From Trichomonas tenax (lineage: Eukaryota; Parabasalia; Trichomonadida; Trichomonadidae), in NCBI GenBank assembly GCA_023091735.1, contig JALKBU010000171.1, positions 1 to 64,000 of the forward strand: a stretch of DNA of 64,000 nt, written 5' to 3'. Below the pieces are notes generated by a model that searched no databases, was not told where the DNA came from, and was given only the letters and a program-made list of their open reading frames with translations. Of the stretch, positions 30,981 through 42,500 are shown piece by piece. The first letter of the stretch is position 1. Each line of letters begins with the position of its first letter. Position numbers and translations under genes: made by a program.

Positions 30981-31532
30981 TTAGGAATAATCCTTTATTA
31001 ATATTTTTCGACAAAACTCAAGCTTTATCTGTTGACCATTGACTAAAGCATTTGAGAGCGCATCAATTGCTGCTACTGCATTGTCATGATTGCAAAACTG
31101 TACATATCCATAACCACGAGACTGGAAAGTTCCATCGGCGGTCATAACACGAGAAATCTTCACTCCAATTAATTTACCAAAATTTGAGAACACATCGTGC
31201 AATTGAGCATCTTCAATATCATCTGCTAGTCCAGAAATTTTGATGACATTATCACGAGATTTTGCCAATTGAATCGTGTTCTTATCCAAAAACAACATTA
31301 AAAAAGGAATGTTGTCGAGTTTTGTGTAGTTAAACTCAGAGATTGCACGCACTGCATTCGATATGTTTTGGAATCCGCATATGGCGTAGCTTCTATTTCG
31401 ATGTTTGTTATATTTAATTAATATATACTGTCTTGAGATCGTTTCAAAGTCACTTAATAGATCGGCAATGAAATTTGCTCCAATGGCATATGGAAGATTG
31501 TACATTAAAACCGGGAACAGGCGTTGATTCAT
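30981..31532 (-). CDS. Protein with two RRM domains
   Basis: A 183-residue protein from the ATG at 31532. RRM1 at about 6-85 (LMYNLPYAIGANFIADLLSD with the degenerate RNP1 NRSYAICGF), RRM2 at about 92-170 (VIKISGLADDIEDAQLHDVF with a good RNP1 RGYGYVQF). The arrangement resembles half of a poly(A)-binding protein or an ELAV-type factor, but it is short and lacks a C-terminal MLLE domain. Likely an RNA-binding regulator. A decayed paralogue lies just upstream at 32141. Confidence 0.8.
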   Translation of the reverse strand: MNQRLFPVLMYNLPYAIGANFIADLLSDFETISRQYILIKYNKHRNRSYAICGFQNISNAVRAISEFNYTKLDNIPFLMLFLDKNTIQLAKSRDNVIKISGLADDIEDAQLHDVFSNFGKLIGVKISRVMTADGTFQSRGYGYVQFCNHDNAVAAIDALSNALVNGQQIKLEFCRKILIKDYS

Positions 31533-32140
31533 GAAGATCTTCAAAAATGCTGGAAAAATATTGATAAAATACGATTATTTTCAATTCAAAACTTATCGTT
31601 TTAGAAGAGAAAATAAACATACATCAACGATGAAGCTGCAGATCTTACAATCGAATAGAACAAAGAATACAGCTTTGCTCAATGCATCTATGCTTGAATA
31701 CAATTATATTTGTGAATTTCTATCACACATCCTGGTATCGATGTAAACGCAAAGAATAGATATAACATGAAACATTTATCCCCAACAAATAATGAGAAAA
31801 TCAAAAACCTCCTTTTAAAGCATAGATATTAGATATAAATCAAACTCATAAGTTGGTAACTATGATATGGAATATACAGAAGCCGAGAAAAACCAACTTA
31901 ATGCATCTCGAACGTGTATATTATAATATCCTGCAAATGTATAAAGCAATGCAATAAAAGGTACTATATAAATTACATCTTTATTTCATGCATTAAATTT
32001 CATATAGTACTGTTCAACAATATTGTTGGAATTTGTGATGTTTTAACATTCTTCGATAAGAGAAATTGGTGAATTTTTCAAATATTGATCTTGGAACTAA
32101 ATTTTGTTTCGTCGGACTTTTAGAGTAAATTAGCGAAGCT
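31533..32140. other. AT-rich spacer
   Basis: No supported gene between the RRM gene and its decayed paralogue. Confidence 0.45.
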
Positions 32141-32639
32141 CTAAATATTCCAGGAGCATTGATAGATGAAGTCTTGGTATATTTCTGTAAAGTTCTCTGG
32201 AAACTTTACAATTGGTTTTTCACATAATTCAATCTTGGAATAAATAGATTCAAGAACTCTCACCTCCTTTACAGCATTATCGTAATTGTAAAACTGAACA
32301 TAACCATATCCACGAGACTTGAATGTACCATCTGCTCTCTGGGTTCGTGAAACTTGAAAATATTTCTGCCTGATTTTGCTAATTTGATTGCTGCAGGATC
32401 TGCAAATATAATGTGAAGTGTGATACTTTCGATGTTGGCAAGGTTAAATGTATCATATACACTCTTCGCATTCAAATTGCTTTCAAATTTGCATAAAGCG
32501 AAGTTTCTGTTTCGTTCTATATCGTTTCCAACTAAGATCTTGTTCTGAGGAATTTCTTCAATATCACTGAAGAGTTCCATAAGGGTATTCTCTCCAACTT
32601 CCGGCGGCATATTGTATAAAAAAATCACTGAGCCGACAT
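32141..32639 (-). pseudogene. Decayed paralogue of the two-RRM protein
   Basis: Reads VIFLYNMPPEVGENTLMELF, RNRNFALCKF and IFADPAAIKLAKSGRNIF, parallel to the intact gene at 30981, then in another frame ADGTFKSRGYGYVQFYNYDN to a TAG at 32141. Compared with the intact paralogue about 27 residues covering the start of RRM2 are deleted with a frame change. At the 5' end an ATG (32639, MSAQ) is out of frame with the rest, consistent with a one-base loss. So there are three lesions. Confidence 0.7.
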
Positions 32640-33235
32640 AACATATAAGACAAAAAAATGCAGGAAATTTTTTAAATAATCGTTTCACATTGAAAAAAAA
32701 ATTAAAAAAAATATTTGAAATAATATTATGCATTCTTCTGCAGCCTTTAAAACAATACACAAACATTGTAAGTGAAGTAAAAGATGATGGTAACGCATCA
32801 TGGAATTATACTTGAAGAAATTTAATGCATCAATATATTTACAGAGTTGATATGCGTTGAGAATGCGACATTGATGCAATGACCTAGTTTAGCTAGTTGA
32901 GATCTTGCCATAGGTTATGATTCATAAACTCAATATTCACAGAGAAAAAATAAATTGAAAATCCTAACTTAATAGAAAAGTTTCACAGGGTCATTGGATA
33001 CAATACCTTTGTTGCAAAAAATATTTGTATAATCCTACAAAGAAATATAAAATTATTTTTTTTGTTATATCTTTAGTGGACTTAATAATTGTGCAAAGTA
33101 TGGTTAGTAAAAGAGATGTATCAACAATCAAAAGCATGAATATTAGATATTAAATAAAATGTTATTGAAGTAGTTATTTTGCTATTTCCATGCGATAGAT
33201 AGCATTAGATCATATATTAATGACTGTTTGTAATG
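32640..33235. other. AT-rich spacer
   Basis: No supported gene or repeat. Confidence 0.45.
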
Positions 33236-33510
33236 TTAATTAGTTCCAATTCCAATATATTTTGTGATGATATTTTGCAACGAAAGACATTTTGCCGTTC
33301 TTCTCTTATCAATATATATAGCACACAATTTAGTATTTAAATCATGAGCAACAGGACTGTTCTGTGCATTAGCTACAGTCGATTTTGACAAGGCGGTGGC
33401 ACGATCATGAATTTTTTGCAATAACTATTTGCATATGTGTGCATTGTGTCTATTTGCATCATTTGTGACTGAATAATCGAATTCAGAGCTGGTCCGTGAA
33501 TATCTGAATG
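33236..33510 (-). pseudogene. Small coding-like remnant
   Basis: Two coding-like stretches in different frames on the minus strand (HGPALNSIIQSQMMQIDTMH, then QKIHDRATALSKSTVANAQN to a stop at 33236). GC content rises over the stretch. No family recognised; a frame change near 33425 suggests decay. Confidence 0.3.
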
Positions 33511-33721
33511 ATAAAAAGAATAATTTACTTTTCTCTTTGTATAAATGTGACATAGACAATGTATAACAGTGTTTCACTTGATTCTAACCATTCATTATCA
33601 TTCAAAACAAAATTGAGATTCAACAAATTGTCTAATTTCAGGAGTTTTAAGAGAAAAATCGTATATACGAACCGAGTCTAAGCCATATTTAAGATATGAA
33701 ACACAAAAATAAGTCGATCAA

Positions 33722-34089
33722 ATGCAAAACATTGATAAAACAGTCATCGCGGACGATAGCATGACATATATATACCTCTATGTTGTGCCTATTACAGGAG
33801 CAGCACTAAATCTTTTGAACACATTTTTTAGACAAAATTCTGTTTTATGTTTTCCTATTAAAAATGACAATTCAAGATTTAGCTTCATGGGATGTAATAC
33901 ACTCATGAACAACTTCTAAATAAACAGAGCAGAATGTTTATTCGTTCGTTCTTCGAAATCGATTTCTCGGAAAATTTATGCGATCACATGGTAAAACTCG
34001 ATGAGAATATGATACTCCTGCACGGCATAGATCCAGTAGTCAATCTAAAAAAACGATTATCTAAGTCAAAAGATTTTGTTGAAAATTGA
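33722..34089 (+). pseudogene. Two small coding-like remnants
   Basis: A 65-codon frame (33722-33919, VVPITGAALNLLNTFFRQNS) followed by a 51-codon frame with coding-type composition (33934-34089, FFEIDFSENLCDHMVKLDEN). Neither shows a domain. They may be parts of one broken gene or chance frames. Confidence 0.3.
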
Positions 34090-34249
34090 AATCGCTCATA
34101 GAATTGTGCTGACACTTTTTAGAGTTTGAATACTGTAAATATGACAACGGAAAGAGACTTAAAATAGTGATCGTTTAAAAATATGGATGTATATCAGCTC
34201 TAGAATTTATATATTTATCATAGATTTGATTGGAGTTCAAATTACTAAA

Positions 34250-34316
34250 AACTTTATCTCAATTTTGAACGATAAAAAATATGATAATTTTTTTTGTTCA
34301 AAATTGAGATAAAGTT
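34250..34316. repeat. 21-bp foldback
   Basis: 34250-34270 (AACTTTATCTCAATTTTGAAC) pairs with 34296-34316. A further ATCAAAATTGAGAT at about 34331 repeats part of the right arm. Confidence 0.6.
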
Positions 34317-34487
34317 GGCCATAATATTAGATCAAAATTGAGATTCCATCTTAAATAATGCAACAACGAAGAACATGGAAATGTGGGCCTCTGTTAGTGT
34401 ATTTGCGATTTTTTTGCACAAAATCGCTTGATCATTTCAATGAATACTCTCAATTTTTGAAACCTTCCTTTCAAAATTTTCATAAAC

Positions 34488-35279
34488 ATGAGTTTTACGC
34501 CCAAAGAGACGAGCTTTGCGACAATTGTTAAAAAGATTGTTAAGAATTGCAGAGAGTTGCCTAGCGCGCCTATTAGTGTCAATAAAATCGTGGAAACAGA
34601 AAATTGCGAAAAAAGGAGATTATATGATCTTTTTAATGTACTTTCCGCTCTCGGATTGTGCACAAAAACAATGAGAAAACTTTATGTATGGACTGGTGAA
34701 GCCAAAATGATAAATGTAATTCAGCAAGAATACGAAAGAGTTGAATCTCAAGTGTTGCATGAAGATATCTGGGATATTTTTAAAATGCCTGAGTCACCTC
34801 CAATTGGCCAACTTACAATAGCTATCATTCTTATCTACCTCTTCTTTGGTACTGAAGAGATGACTTTGAAACAGATTTGTTTAATTATGACCCAGAAACG
34901 CTCCAAAATGGGAAGGTTATTGAGGAGATTGTACTTGGCGGCCTTTTTCCTCGAGCAGATTGGCATTATATCGCACGCTTATCATATTGGCGGATATAGA
35001 TTAGCGATTGATACAAATGATATCATAACATCGGCATTCGCAAATATGAAGGCGAGATATGTGTTCCCAATCAACTCGATCGCATCACAATTGCACACGA
35101 TTGATATTAGTTATATTAATGAGATTAAATCTGCTAGAAGAGAGCTTTTGTTACATAAGATGAAGGCTTCACATATATCTGTCATGAACAAGTTCTCTGG
35201 CCCAACATTACAGGAGGAGGAATCCGATCCTGATTCTGTTGATCCGCTTTCGCCTGTTAAGATGGTCGAAATATATTAG
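34488..35279 (+). CDS. E2F-like transcription factor with two winged-helix domains
   Basis: A 263-residue protein. Residues about 8-72 form an E2F/DP DNA-binding domain: the hallmark RRLYD at 43-47 followed by LFNVLSALGLCTKT and YVWTGEA. Residues about 103-172 look like a second winged helix (EMTLKQICLIM, RLLRRLYLAAFFLEQIGIIS, GYRLAI), in which RRLYLA replaces RRxYD. Two tandem domains recall atypical E2F7/E2F8, which bind DNA without a DP partner. There is no coiled coil, marked box or pRB-binding region. The acidic tail (EEESDPDSVDPLSP) is short. Likely a cell-cycle repressor or activator. The last 200 bases are duplicated in inverted orientation at 36001. Confidence 0.75.
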   Translation: MSFTPKETSFATIVKKIVKNCRELPSAPISVNKIVETENCEKRRLYDLFNVLSALGLCTKTMRKLYVWTGEAKMINVIQQEYERVESQVLHEDIWDIFKMPESPPIGQLTIAIILIYLFFGTEEMTLKQICLIMTQKRSKMGRLLRRLYLAAFFLEQIGIISHAYHIGGYRLAIDTNDIITSAFANMKARYVFPINSIASQLHTIDISYINEIKSARRELLLHKMKASHISVMNKFSGPTLQEEESDPDSVDPLSPVKMVEIY

Positions 35280-35301
35280 TTTTAATATAAAGTATATATA
35301 T
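35082..35301 (+). repeat. 3' end of the E2F-like gene, source of an inverted duplication
   Basis: These 220 bases, covering the last 66 codons, the stop and 22 bases beyond, recur on the minus strand at 36001-36220 with one difference (a Val codon becomes Ile). Confidence 0.9.
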
Positions 35302-36000
35302 GTTATGAACCAGGTTTCGACATTTGTCATTCCGACACTTTACATTTGACATTTTAACACATAGATGGATATAGCAAGGCTGCTTTTAGTGTATATATAT
35401 CATATGTGTCATATAAAATTATATATTATTGTGAAATTTTCACATTTTAGGCCGAAATTTAAAATCTCACATCGAATATCTTATAGATGGAAAACATTTG
35501 AACTCATACGTATAACTTCCATTCCAATAGCTTGCATATCCTATATATAGTTATACAAATATTTGATTATTTATATATGATATCTGAGATTTGGGCAAAA
35601 AACATGGTATTTGTCCAAAGCAAAATAATATTAACATACTATACATTGTGTTGTTGATATGTGCATAAATATTTTATCGAAATTTCGATTTTTAAACAAA
35701 TTCAATAGATCCATACATAAAAATAAATGTTTTTTATATGCTACCGATAAATAAGAACGATGTATGCTATTCTATCAAAGACTTATATGCTAGAAGGGAA
35801 AAAAAATATGTAAATGCAGTTGCTTCTTACATCAATATCGTGAACAACATAAATTGCACAAAATATGTCAATATATAAGAGATAGAGAAAAGTGTTATAT
35901 AGGTTTAGTTGGAAAATGAACTAATTTTGAAAACATTGAATAATTTCTAAAATTATATATTTATGAACTATAAACCATGTGATAAGATAATGCAGATGTA
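35302..36000. other. AT-rich spacer of the inverted pair
   Basis: About 700 bases between the two arms; no gene. Contains many TATATA runs. Confidence 0.5.
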
Positions 36001-36220
36001 ATATATATACTTTATATTAAAACTAATATATTTCGACCATCTTAACAGGCGAAAGCGGATCAATAGAATCAGGATCGGATTCCTCCTCCTGTAATGTTGG
36101 GCCAGAGAACTTGTTCATGACAGATATATGTGAAGCCTTCATCTTATGTAACAAAAGCTCTCTTCTAGCAGATTTAATCTCATTAATATAACTAATATCA
36201 ATCGTGTGCAATTGTGATGC
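36001..36220 (-). repeat. Inverted copy of the E2F-like 3' end
   Basis: Near-perfect copy of 35082-35301 in opposite orientation. The free reading frame (62 residues, from a non-ATG) is a shadow, not a gene. At the far breakpoint, CGAAATATATTAGTTTTA follows directly on the plus strand; the same 18 bases end the gene at about 35267, so the junction shows microhomology. Confidence 0.9.
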
Positions 36221-36906
36221 GAAATATATTAGTTTTATTCTGTTTTAAAACATTTTTAGTCAAAAAGTATTTCATTTTGACATTTGAGTTATTTACGTGT
36301 CAAAAAATTATTTGGATATCTCGAAAATGAGGATTTGCTTAAATTGGCAATAACACACAGTAAAAACACATAATCTAAATCATATTCGTTGTGATGAGAA
36401 GTTTAGATATGATTTTTAGGTTAAAATCGATATATCTTCAAAAAAACCGTGGTTAACAATAATTTATAATGTGAAGGCACTATATTTATGTTATACTATA
36501 TAAATATAGCAGATTTTTGTGTAGATTTAAGTTAAAACTTTGTTATCGAAAATATCTTTGTGATGAAGAGTAAAATAGCCCTTAAAACATTGTGATCTAT
36601 ATAATTGCATCTATTTGCTATGAATTCATATACATTTCTTCATTAAATAGTTTAGAATTCAGATATATTTGATGATTTTCTAAATTTTCTATATATCTTT
36701 TAACAGATAAGAAATTATAACCTCCATAAGCTATATTTGATAATAAATAGATTCTTATTATGTTATCTATCAATATTGATAGAAAATACATTTTAACATA
36801 AATATATGTGTGATACATAGGAACATTTACACCAAAACTCGCAGTATTTAACTAAGATAATAAATAATTTGTGTATATTTATGTTCAAATAAATCAAGAC
36901 AAGTAA
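36221..36906. other. AT-rich spacer
   Basis: Contains one TTTACGTGTCAAAAA motif at 36293 and an ATACTATATAAATATAG-type AT run. No gene supported. Confidence 0.45.
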
Positions 36907-37365
36907 TTAGTAATTTGGTGCTCTTGCAGACGCACGTCCAGATGTTGTTGTAGACTGTGGAGCGAGTTTTCTCGGGTGTTTTGGTCCATCATCGTATAAT
37001 GAACTTCTCACTTCCGACTGCCTTACGTTTTTAGCTCCCTTAGGTACATAGGACTGCTGTGTGTCCTTCTTTGGCACCTTTGGCTTCCTTAATGTATCGA
37101 GTTCTGCTTTTAATTCTTTGATTCTTTCTAACATTTCCGTTTGAATTTGTGTAGAGCTGTCAATTAACTCGTTTAACTGAGTTCTCATTGAGTCGATGGT
37201 TTGTACAAAGTTTTTTCTCATTTCTTGAATCATTTTTTTCTGTCGTGCAATAATTGCGTCTTTTTCATCGCCATTTTGTTGCTCAGCGACTTCTTCCTCC
37301 TCTTCATATCTCTCTGCCGCCTCTTCTTCCTCCTGATACTGCTGCTGTCTTCTTCCTGATCTCAT
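36907..37365 (-). CDS. Small coiled-coil protein
   Basis: A 152-residue protein. Residues about 8-35 are Gln/Glu-rich (QQQYQEEEEAAERYEEEEEV), 38-95 form a coiled coil (IARQKKMIQEMRKNF, then IKELKAELDTLRK), and the C-terminal third is basic and disordered with Arg/Ser/Pro (KNVRQSEVRSSLYDDGP, RKLAPQS). It could be a cytoskeletal or RNA-associated small protein; no family recognised. The ATG at 37365 is the only upstream one; composition is clearly coding. Confidence 0.7.
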   Translation of the reverse strand: MRSGRRQQQYQEEEEAAERYEEEEEVAEQQNGDEKDAIIARQKKMIQEMRKNFVQTIDSMRTQLNELIDSSTQIQTEMLERIKELKAELDTLRKPKVPKKDTQQSYVPKGAKNVRQSEVRSSLYDDGPKHPRKLAPQSTTTSGRASARAPNY

Positions 37366-39176
37366 TTCTGTATTTTTAAACGTCTATCATTGATGATAGA
37401 TTTTTGTCTGTTTCGTTTTAACCATTGATTTATATATTTTATACGATTCTGAAGCGTTCTCTTGCTTCAGATTTTTGAAATGGAAATTATATTTTGATCA
37501 TTTCAAAGATCATTAATTAGCTTATTTTAATGGTGCAAATTTCTTTTGCAATAGGAGTATTTTATATTGTGATTCCTATTTTCGAAAAAAAAAATCAAAG
37601 TATTATTAATATTTCTTGAGTCTGGTCAAAATACACTCTCACTTTTTCACCATCTTCAGAAAATTGTCTCTCACTTTTTCACTGATGGCCTTTTTGTTAA
37701 GCTTGAGATAGCTTTCTCTGTGCCATTGATCAGTACTCATCTATAGCATGATATTCACGGAGAGCTAGAAGATTGTTATGAGGTAATTCTGTATTTTTAT
37801 ACCATATATATGAGGACGCTCCAACTTGTCCCTGTGATGATATCATAAGAGTGTTAGTGAATAATAGTCAAATTAGAAGGAAATTGAATATGGAATTTGT
37901 GAATAATATGGTTATTGAGTGTGTTGAAACATTCTATAGAGCTTGGCTTTATGTGTATATGGTGAGAGTATACGAAATGAGATTAAATTACATAGAAAAT
38001 ACTGCTTTTGCGTTATTTTCATAACTTTCCATGGATATATGAAGATTGTGTGATAATATAGCCTAGAATTGCATCAAAATAATTTGACATTTTGTCATGT
38101 AAAATTATTTTGACATTATGACATGTAAAGCATATTATGACGATGTATTTTTCGAAAGGGTGTAATAAAATTTATGAGGGAATATCTAAAAAATTGACAT
38201 TTCCATATATATTACAAAAGTGGTGTTTGCTGCGTATTAGGGTGAAAAAATACGACACCCACCGCTATTGCAGAGGATATAAAAGCTGAACATGATATTA
38301 TTTGTTCAGCGGAAGCCCTCTTTGTGCTCTATCAAACACATTGCGACCTCATCTGTTATGGCTCTCTGTTGGTATTCTGCCTTCAAAACTCAGGCAGAAG
38401 CCCTCTTTGTGCTCTATCGACTCCTGGAAATCTATCAAATTTTGTTTGTCAATTCGGCTCGTATGATTCTTTTGACTTTTGAAATTCTTTAGGAATAAAT
38501 TTTACACTTGGTGATTTCAATTCTGCAGTCCGAGGGGTAATTTTAGGGTTATCGTATCTTTAAGCTTTAAGTCTATGATTTTGGACAATGCCTTTCAAGC
38601 GCCTTCGAAAATCATTGAAACACAATTGCAGAATGGTTAATTGTAAATTTCCAAATTGTGTAGTTTCATTAATTGTATTTTTAAGCATTTTTAATTGAAT
38701 TACAAAAGCAAATGTTTCTAGCAAAGCAATGTATACTGCATTATTGCCACTAGCAATTAAAACTAAGTGAAATCTAGAATAGAGAGGGGTGTAGCGGGTT
38801 TGAATTCTGAGCTGGCTATCCCCCACTTTATCTGGAATAGTGGGTCCAATTGAAATACCGGCCTGTGCCACTTTGTAAACTGAATTCCTGAATAACGGAC
38901 GGTTTTAAGTATTCGGTAATTCCATTTTTTCCTTATTCAGAATAGCAGACTCAATTGGAATTAAGTCCAATACCACTTTTCATCCTTAAGGGAATGAAGT
39001 TGCTTTCAGACAGAGAAATGCTCAGATTCTCATTGCGCTGATGAAGCCTGGTGATTTGACTTTCATATTCTGTTGTATATTAATGTCGGTATCAACTGTT
39101 ATTTCAATTTCCTCGAGGAAACTTTTGTGATTCATTGAAACTTTTCAGCAATTTTTTGCTTGTTTTTTTTTTATTT

Positions 39177-39207
<31 letters not shown>

Positions 39208-39377
39208 CACCTGCATCATCTTTTTGAATGGCATGATTTGTTTGAAGATCTTGCAAAATATCAAACGAAAAATATATCTTTCTAACCAATTTATAAGCCA
39301 CACGATATATGTGCCATCATGTATTGACGCTGCACCATATAAAACATTTTGAAAACTTGATTTTTGGAAGATTAAAA
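37366..39377. other. Two-kilobase spacer with short repeats
   Basis: Holds a doubled TCTCACTTTTTCAC near 37640 and 37670, a repeated 25-base segment at 38309 and 38391, ACATGTAAA motifs near 38097 and 38119, a GC-richer stretch at 38560-38880 with no clean frame, and a long T-rich tract around 39165-39205 (poly-T with a TTTG repeat). No gene supported. Confidence 0.45.
38309..38416 (+). repeat. Direct repeat pair
   Basis: GCGGAAGCCCTCTTTGTGCT and its continuation CTATC at about 38309 recur as GCAGAAGCCCTCTTTGTGCT at about 38391, 82 bases apart. The segment is open in one frame and may be gene debris. Confidence 0.5.
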
Positions 39378-39480
39378 TTTGACATGTAAATCTAATTAGA
39401 ATTATGGACTGTAAAAATTTTTTTGACATGTTAATTTTTTTGTTTTGTAAAATTCAATGTATTGGCTTTTGACGTGTAAA
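39378..39480 (+). promoter_or_regulatory. Three TGACATGTAAA-type motifs upstream of the giant coiled-coil gene
   Basis: TTTGACATGTAAA at 39378, TTTTGACATGTTAA at 39421 and TTTTGACGTGTAAA at 39467, all in gene orientation, the last 28 bases before the ATG at 39509. Confidence 0.6.
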
Positions 39481-39508
39481 TGAATGTGAGCAAAATTTTT
39501 ATTCAACA

Positions 39509-42500
39509 ATGTTTTCTGTCGCTGAAATTTCAAGCGACGATGATAAGAATGAGACCATTCTGTCTGTATTCCAGCGCAGAAGGAAATCATTCCTCGATTC
39601 GTTGCAGAAAATTCTCACTTCTACAGGTAATGATCGATTTATCATCCAAATGTTTGAAGATCCGAACTCAGCAATGTTCGTACCAGATCGTGTTTGCGAA
39701 CTTATTGAAAGATATCTGACAAGTGAACGCGAGAATTATATTAACGAATTATATCAAAGAATAAGAACTTACGAAGCCTGTTTTGGCGTCAAAAAATCGA
39801 AGCAAATCGAAAATATTGGAACCCAAATATTGCAACAAATGGAAGTTAAGAACTTAAATCCGCCAAATAATCAAGAAATTATCAAAAAGTTACGAAAAAA
39901 TTTAGCTGTGTTAAATTCAGATTCGTCATCAACAATAATACGGTCAGATCAATCAAAAGAGCTTAAAAGTCAGATTGATTCTCTAAAGAGAATAATAAAG
40001 AACTCTAATTCGACAATTCGCTCACTAAAAGACGAATACACACGCAATTTGTATCAAGCCAAGCATATACTTTCCATTTCTGTTGAATCAATGCTCCAGG
40101 AAACAAGCGGAAGAGCAACAAGCGCAGTTTCTAGTTATAAAGAGATGGAGAGAAAGTTCAAACAAGAAAACGCTAAATTACAGTCTAAATACCAAAGCGA
40201 AATCGAAGAGCATGTACAGAATGAACAAAACTACGAAAAAGAAATACGCAAATTAAAAATGAAATTAGAAACATTCTCACAACAAAATGATCAACAAGAA
40301 AAAGAAATTTCGAAACTCAAGAATAGGATTTCGCAACTAGAATCTAAATCTGAAGCTCATGAAGACTTTAATTCACAGAAAATTAGTTTAGAAAATGAAA
40401 TTTCGAGATTAAGAAGTGATATAAGAACTAAAGATATGCAAATACAGAAACTCGTCGATGCTCATGCAAACAAAACGGAATTAGATACATCATTACAAGC
40501 AGCACTCGCTAAATCAAGACTTATTAATACAAAAAGAAGTGCGCAAATACAGAAACTCAAAGATGCTTTAAAGAGCTTAAGCATGGAATACGAAAACGTT
40601 TCTCATGAATTAAGTCTTGCTAAAGCTGACTCTCAGTTGACTGATGCAAGATTAAACAAAGTTAACTCTCTCGAACAAGATCGTCAGAAATACTTAGATA
40701 AAATAACAGAATTAGAAAGTGAACGTGATAATTTTGAACGAAAACTTGTTGATTCTCAAAGTGAGTCACAGCTTCTCAAAGAAGATAATGAAAGGATGAG
40801 AAAACTGATGAAAGACAGCAGCATGAGTAATCTCAAGACAGGTCAACTCGTGAGTGTCATTGATCAACTAAATGCGAAAATTAATGAAGGAAGAGCGAAG
40901 ATTTTGTCACAAGAAGATTATATCGAGAATTTGAAGTTACAAAATGATTCTTTGAAGATGAAAATAAATGTTCAAGAACAGAAAACTCAGGATGCAAATT
41001 CACAAATAGAACAATTAAGAAAAGAACTTGATGATGCTAATAAAGAAATGACAGAACAACAGAAGAGTATCAGTTTGTTAAACTCAACAACAAAGAAGTC
41101 TGATGTACAAATGTCTGATTTGAAATCAAGAGTTGTTCAATCAGATAAAAGAGTTGCTGAATTAATGAATGAATTACAGAGAACGCAAGAAATGAAGCAA
41201 GAAACAGAAAGAAAGCTTCTTGAAGCAAATGATTCAATCAATGACTTAAAGAGCAAAAACAGTATGTTAGAAGATGAAGTTGATTCTTTGAAGGAGGAAT
41301 TGGGTCAAAAGAATGCAGTTTTGAAAGATTTCTTATCTGCAGATGAAACACAGAAATCACAAAATTCTAAATTAATGAATGATTATGTTTTATTACAGAG
41401 AACAGCTGGTTCAATTAATGCAGAACTTAGAGGAGCTCAAAGATATCTCAAATCTAAGGATCAAGAATTGCAAATTGCCAAGCAAAGTGTTGAAAATCTC
41501 AAATCACGTCTGAAATCTAAAGAAGAACTCGCAAAGCAATTAAAAGCAAATCTCGATGAAACATCAAGAAGATTAAATACAATATTATCGCAGCAAAAGA
41601 ACTTAGAAGCAACTGTCGATGAAATGAGAACAGAGAACTTAACTCTCAGAGATAAACTTGGTGAAGTTAATACATCAACGAATAACTTACAGGAACAATT
41701 GCAAATCGAAGCACAAGAGAAAGATAAGATGAGAAGAGATATCAGAGAAATGAAGGAGCGTCAGATGTTGGATGTTGCAAAATTCGAAAAGAAGATTGAT
41801 GATTTAAGATCAGAGAATGCAACTCTTCAAAAGCGTAAAGGAGAAGATCAGAACACAATAGAGAAGCAAGCATTTACTATTTCCAAGCTTGAGAAGGAAG
41901 TTAAGCAGAAAGAAGATGAATTACAATTTGAAAAGGAGAAATACGTTAGAGAAATGAAGAGGAAAGATGAATTGATTGACTTCGAAAGGGAAAAGAATGA
42001 AAAGTCGTTATCAAGATCACAAGAAATCCTTGACATCGAAAAACTTCGTGCAAATCAAGAAAATCAGAGAATATTGCAAGCAAAGGATTCAGAAATCAGT
42101 GCATTAAAGAAGAGACTTGGAGATACAGAAAAGCATGTTGCTGAACTTGAAGATGTTATTAAAGATGGTTCTGATAAGATTCAGGCTCATTTAACTGAAG
42201 TCTTGGACAAGAATAACGCTCTCAAGTCAGAAAAGCACAAACTTACAGCAGAATTACAGAAGGCGTCTAACATGATATCAACAATTGGAAGCATTGTTAA
42301 AACTAAAGAGACAGAAAACTTGCCTCAAAAAGTCGATGAAATTCGTCGTAAATCAGAAGAGAATGACGAAGTCAATAAGTTATTTGGATTCCAATCAAAC
42401 TCTGATTTCATTGATAACATGAGATCAGTGAAGAAAGCAATGAAGGTTTTAACAGAGCGAAATTCAGCGTTAATGTCATTGTTCCCTGAATCGAATGATT

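Noticed and set aside
38560..38871. Minus-strand 103-codon frame
   Set aside because: Composition is mildly coding-like but no start context, motif or repeat supports it.
39165..39205. Poly-T/TTTG tract as a terminator or retroposon tail
   Set aside because: No adjacent retroposon body or target duplication; simple-sequence DNA is common here.
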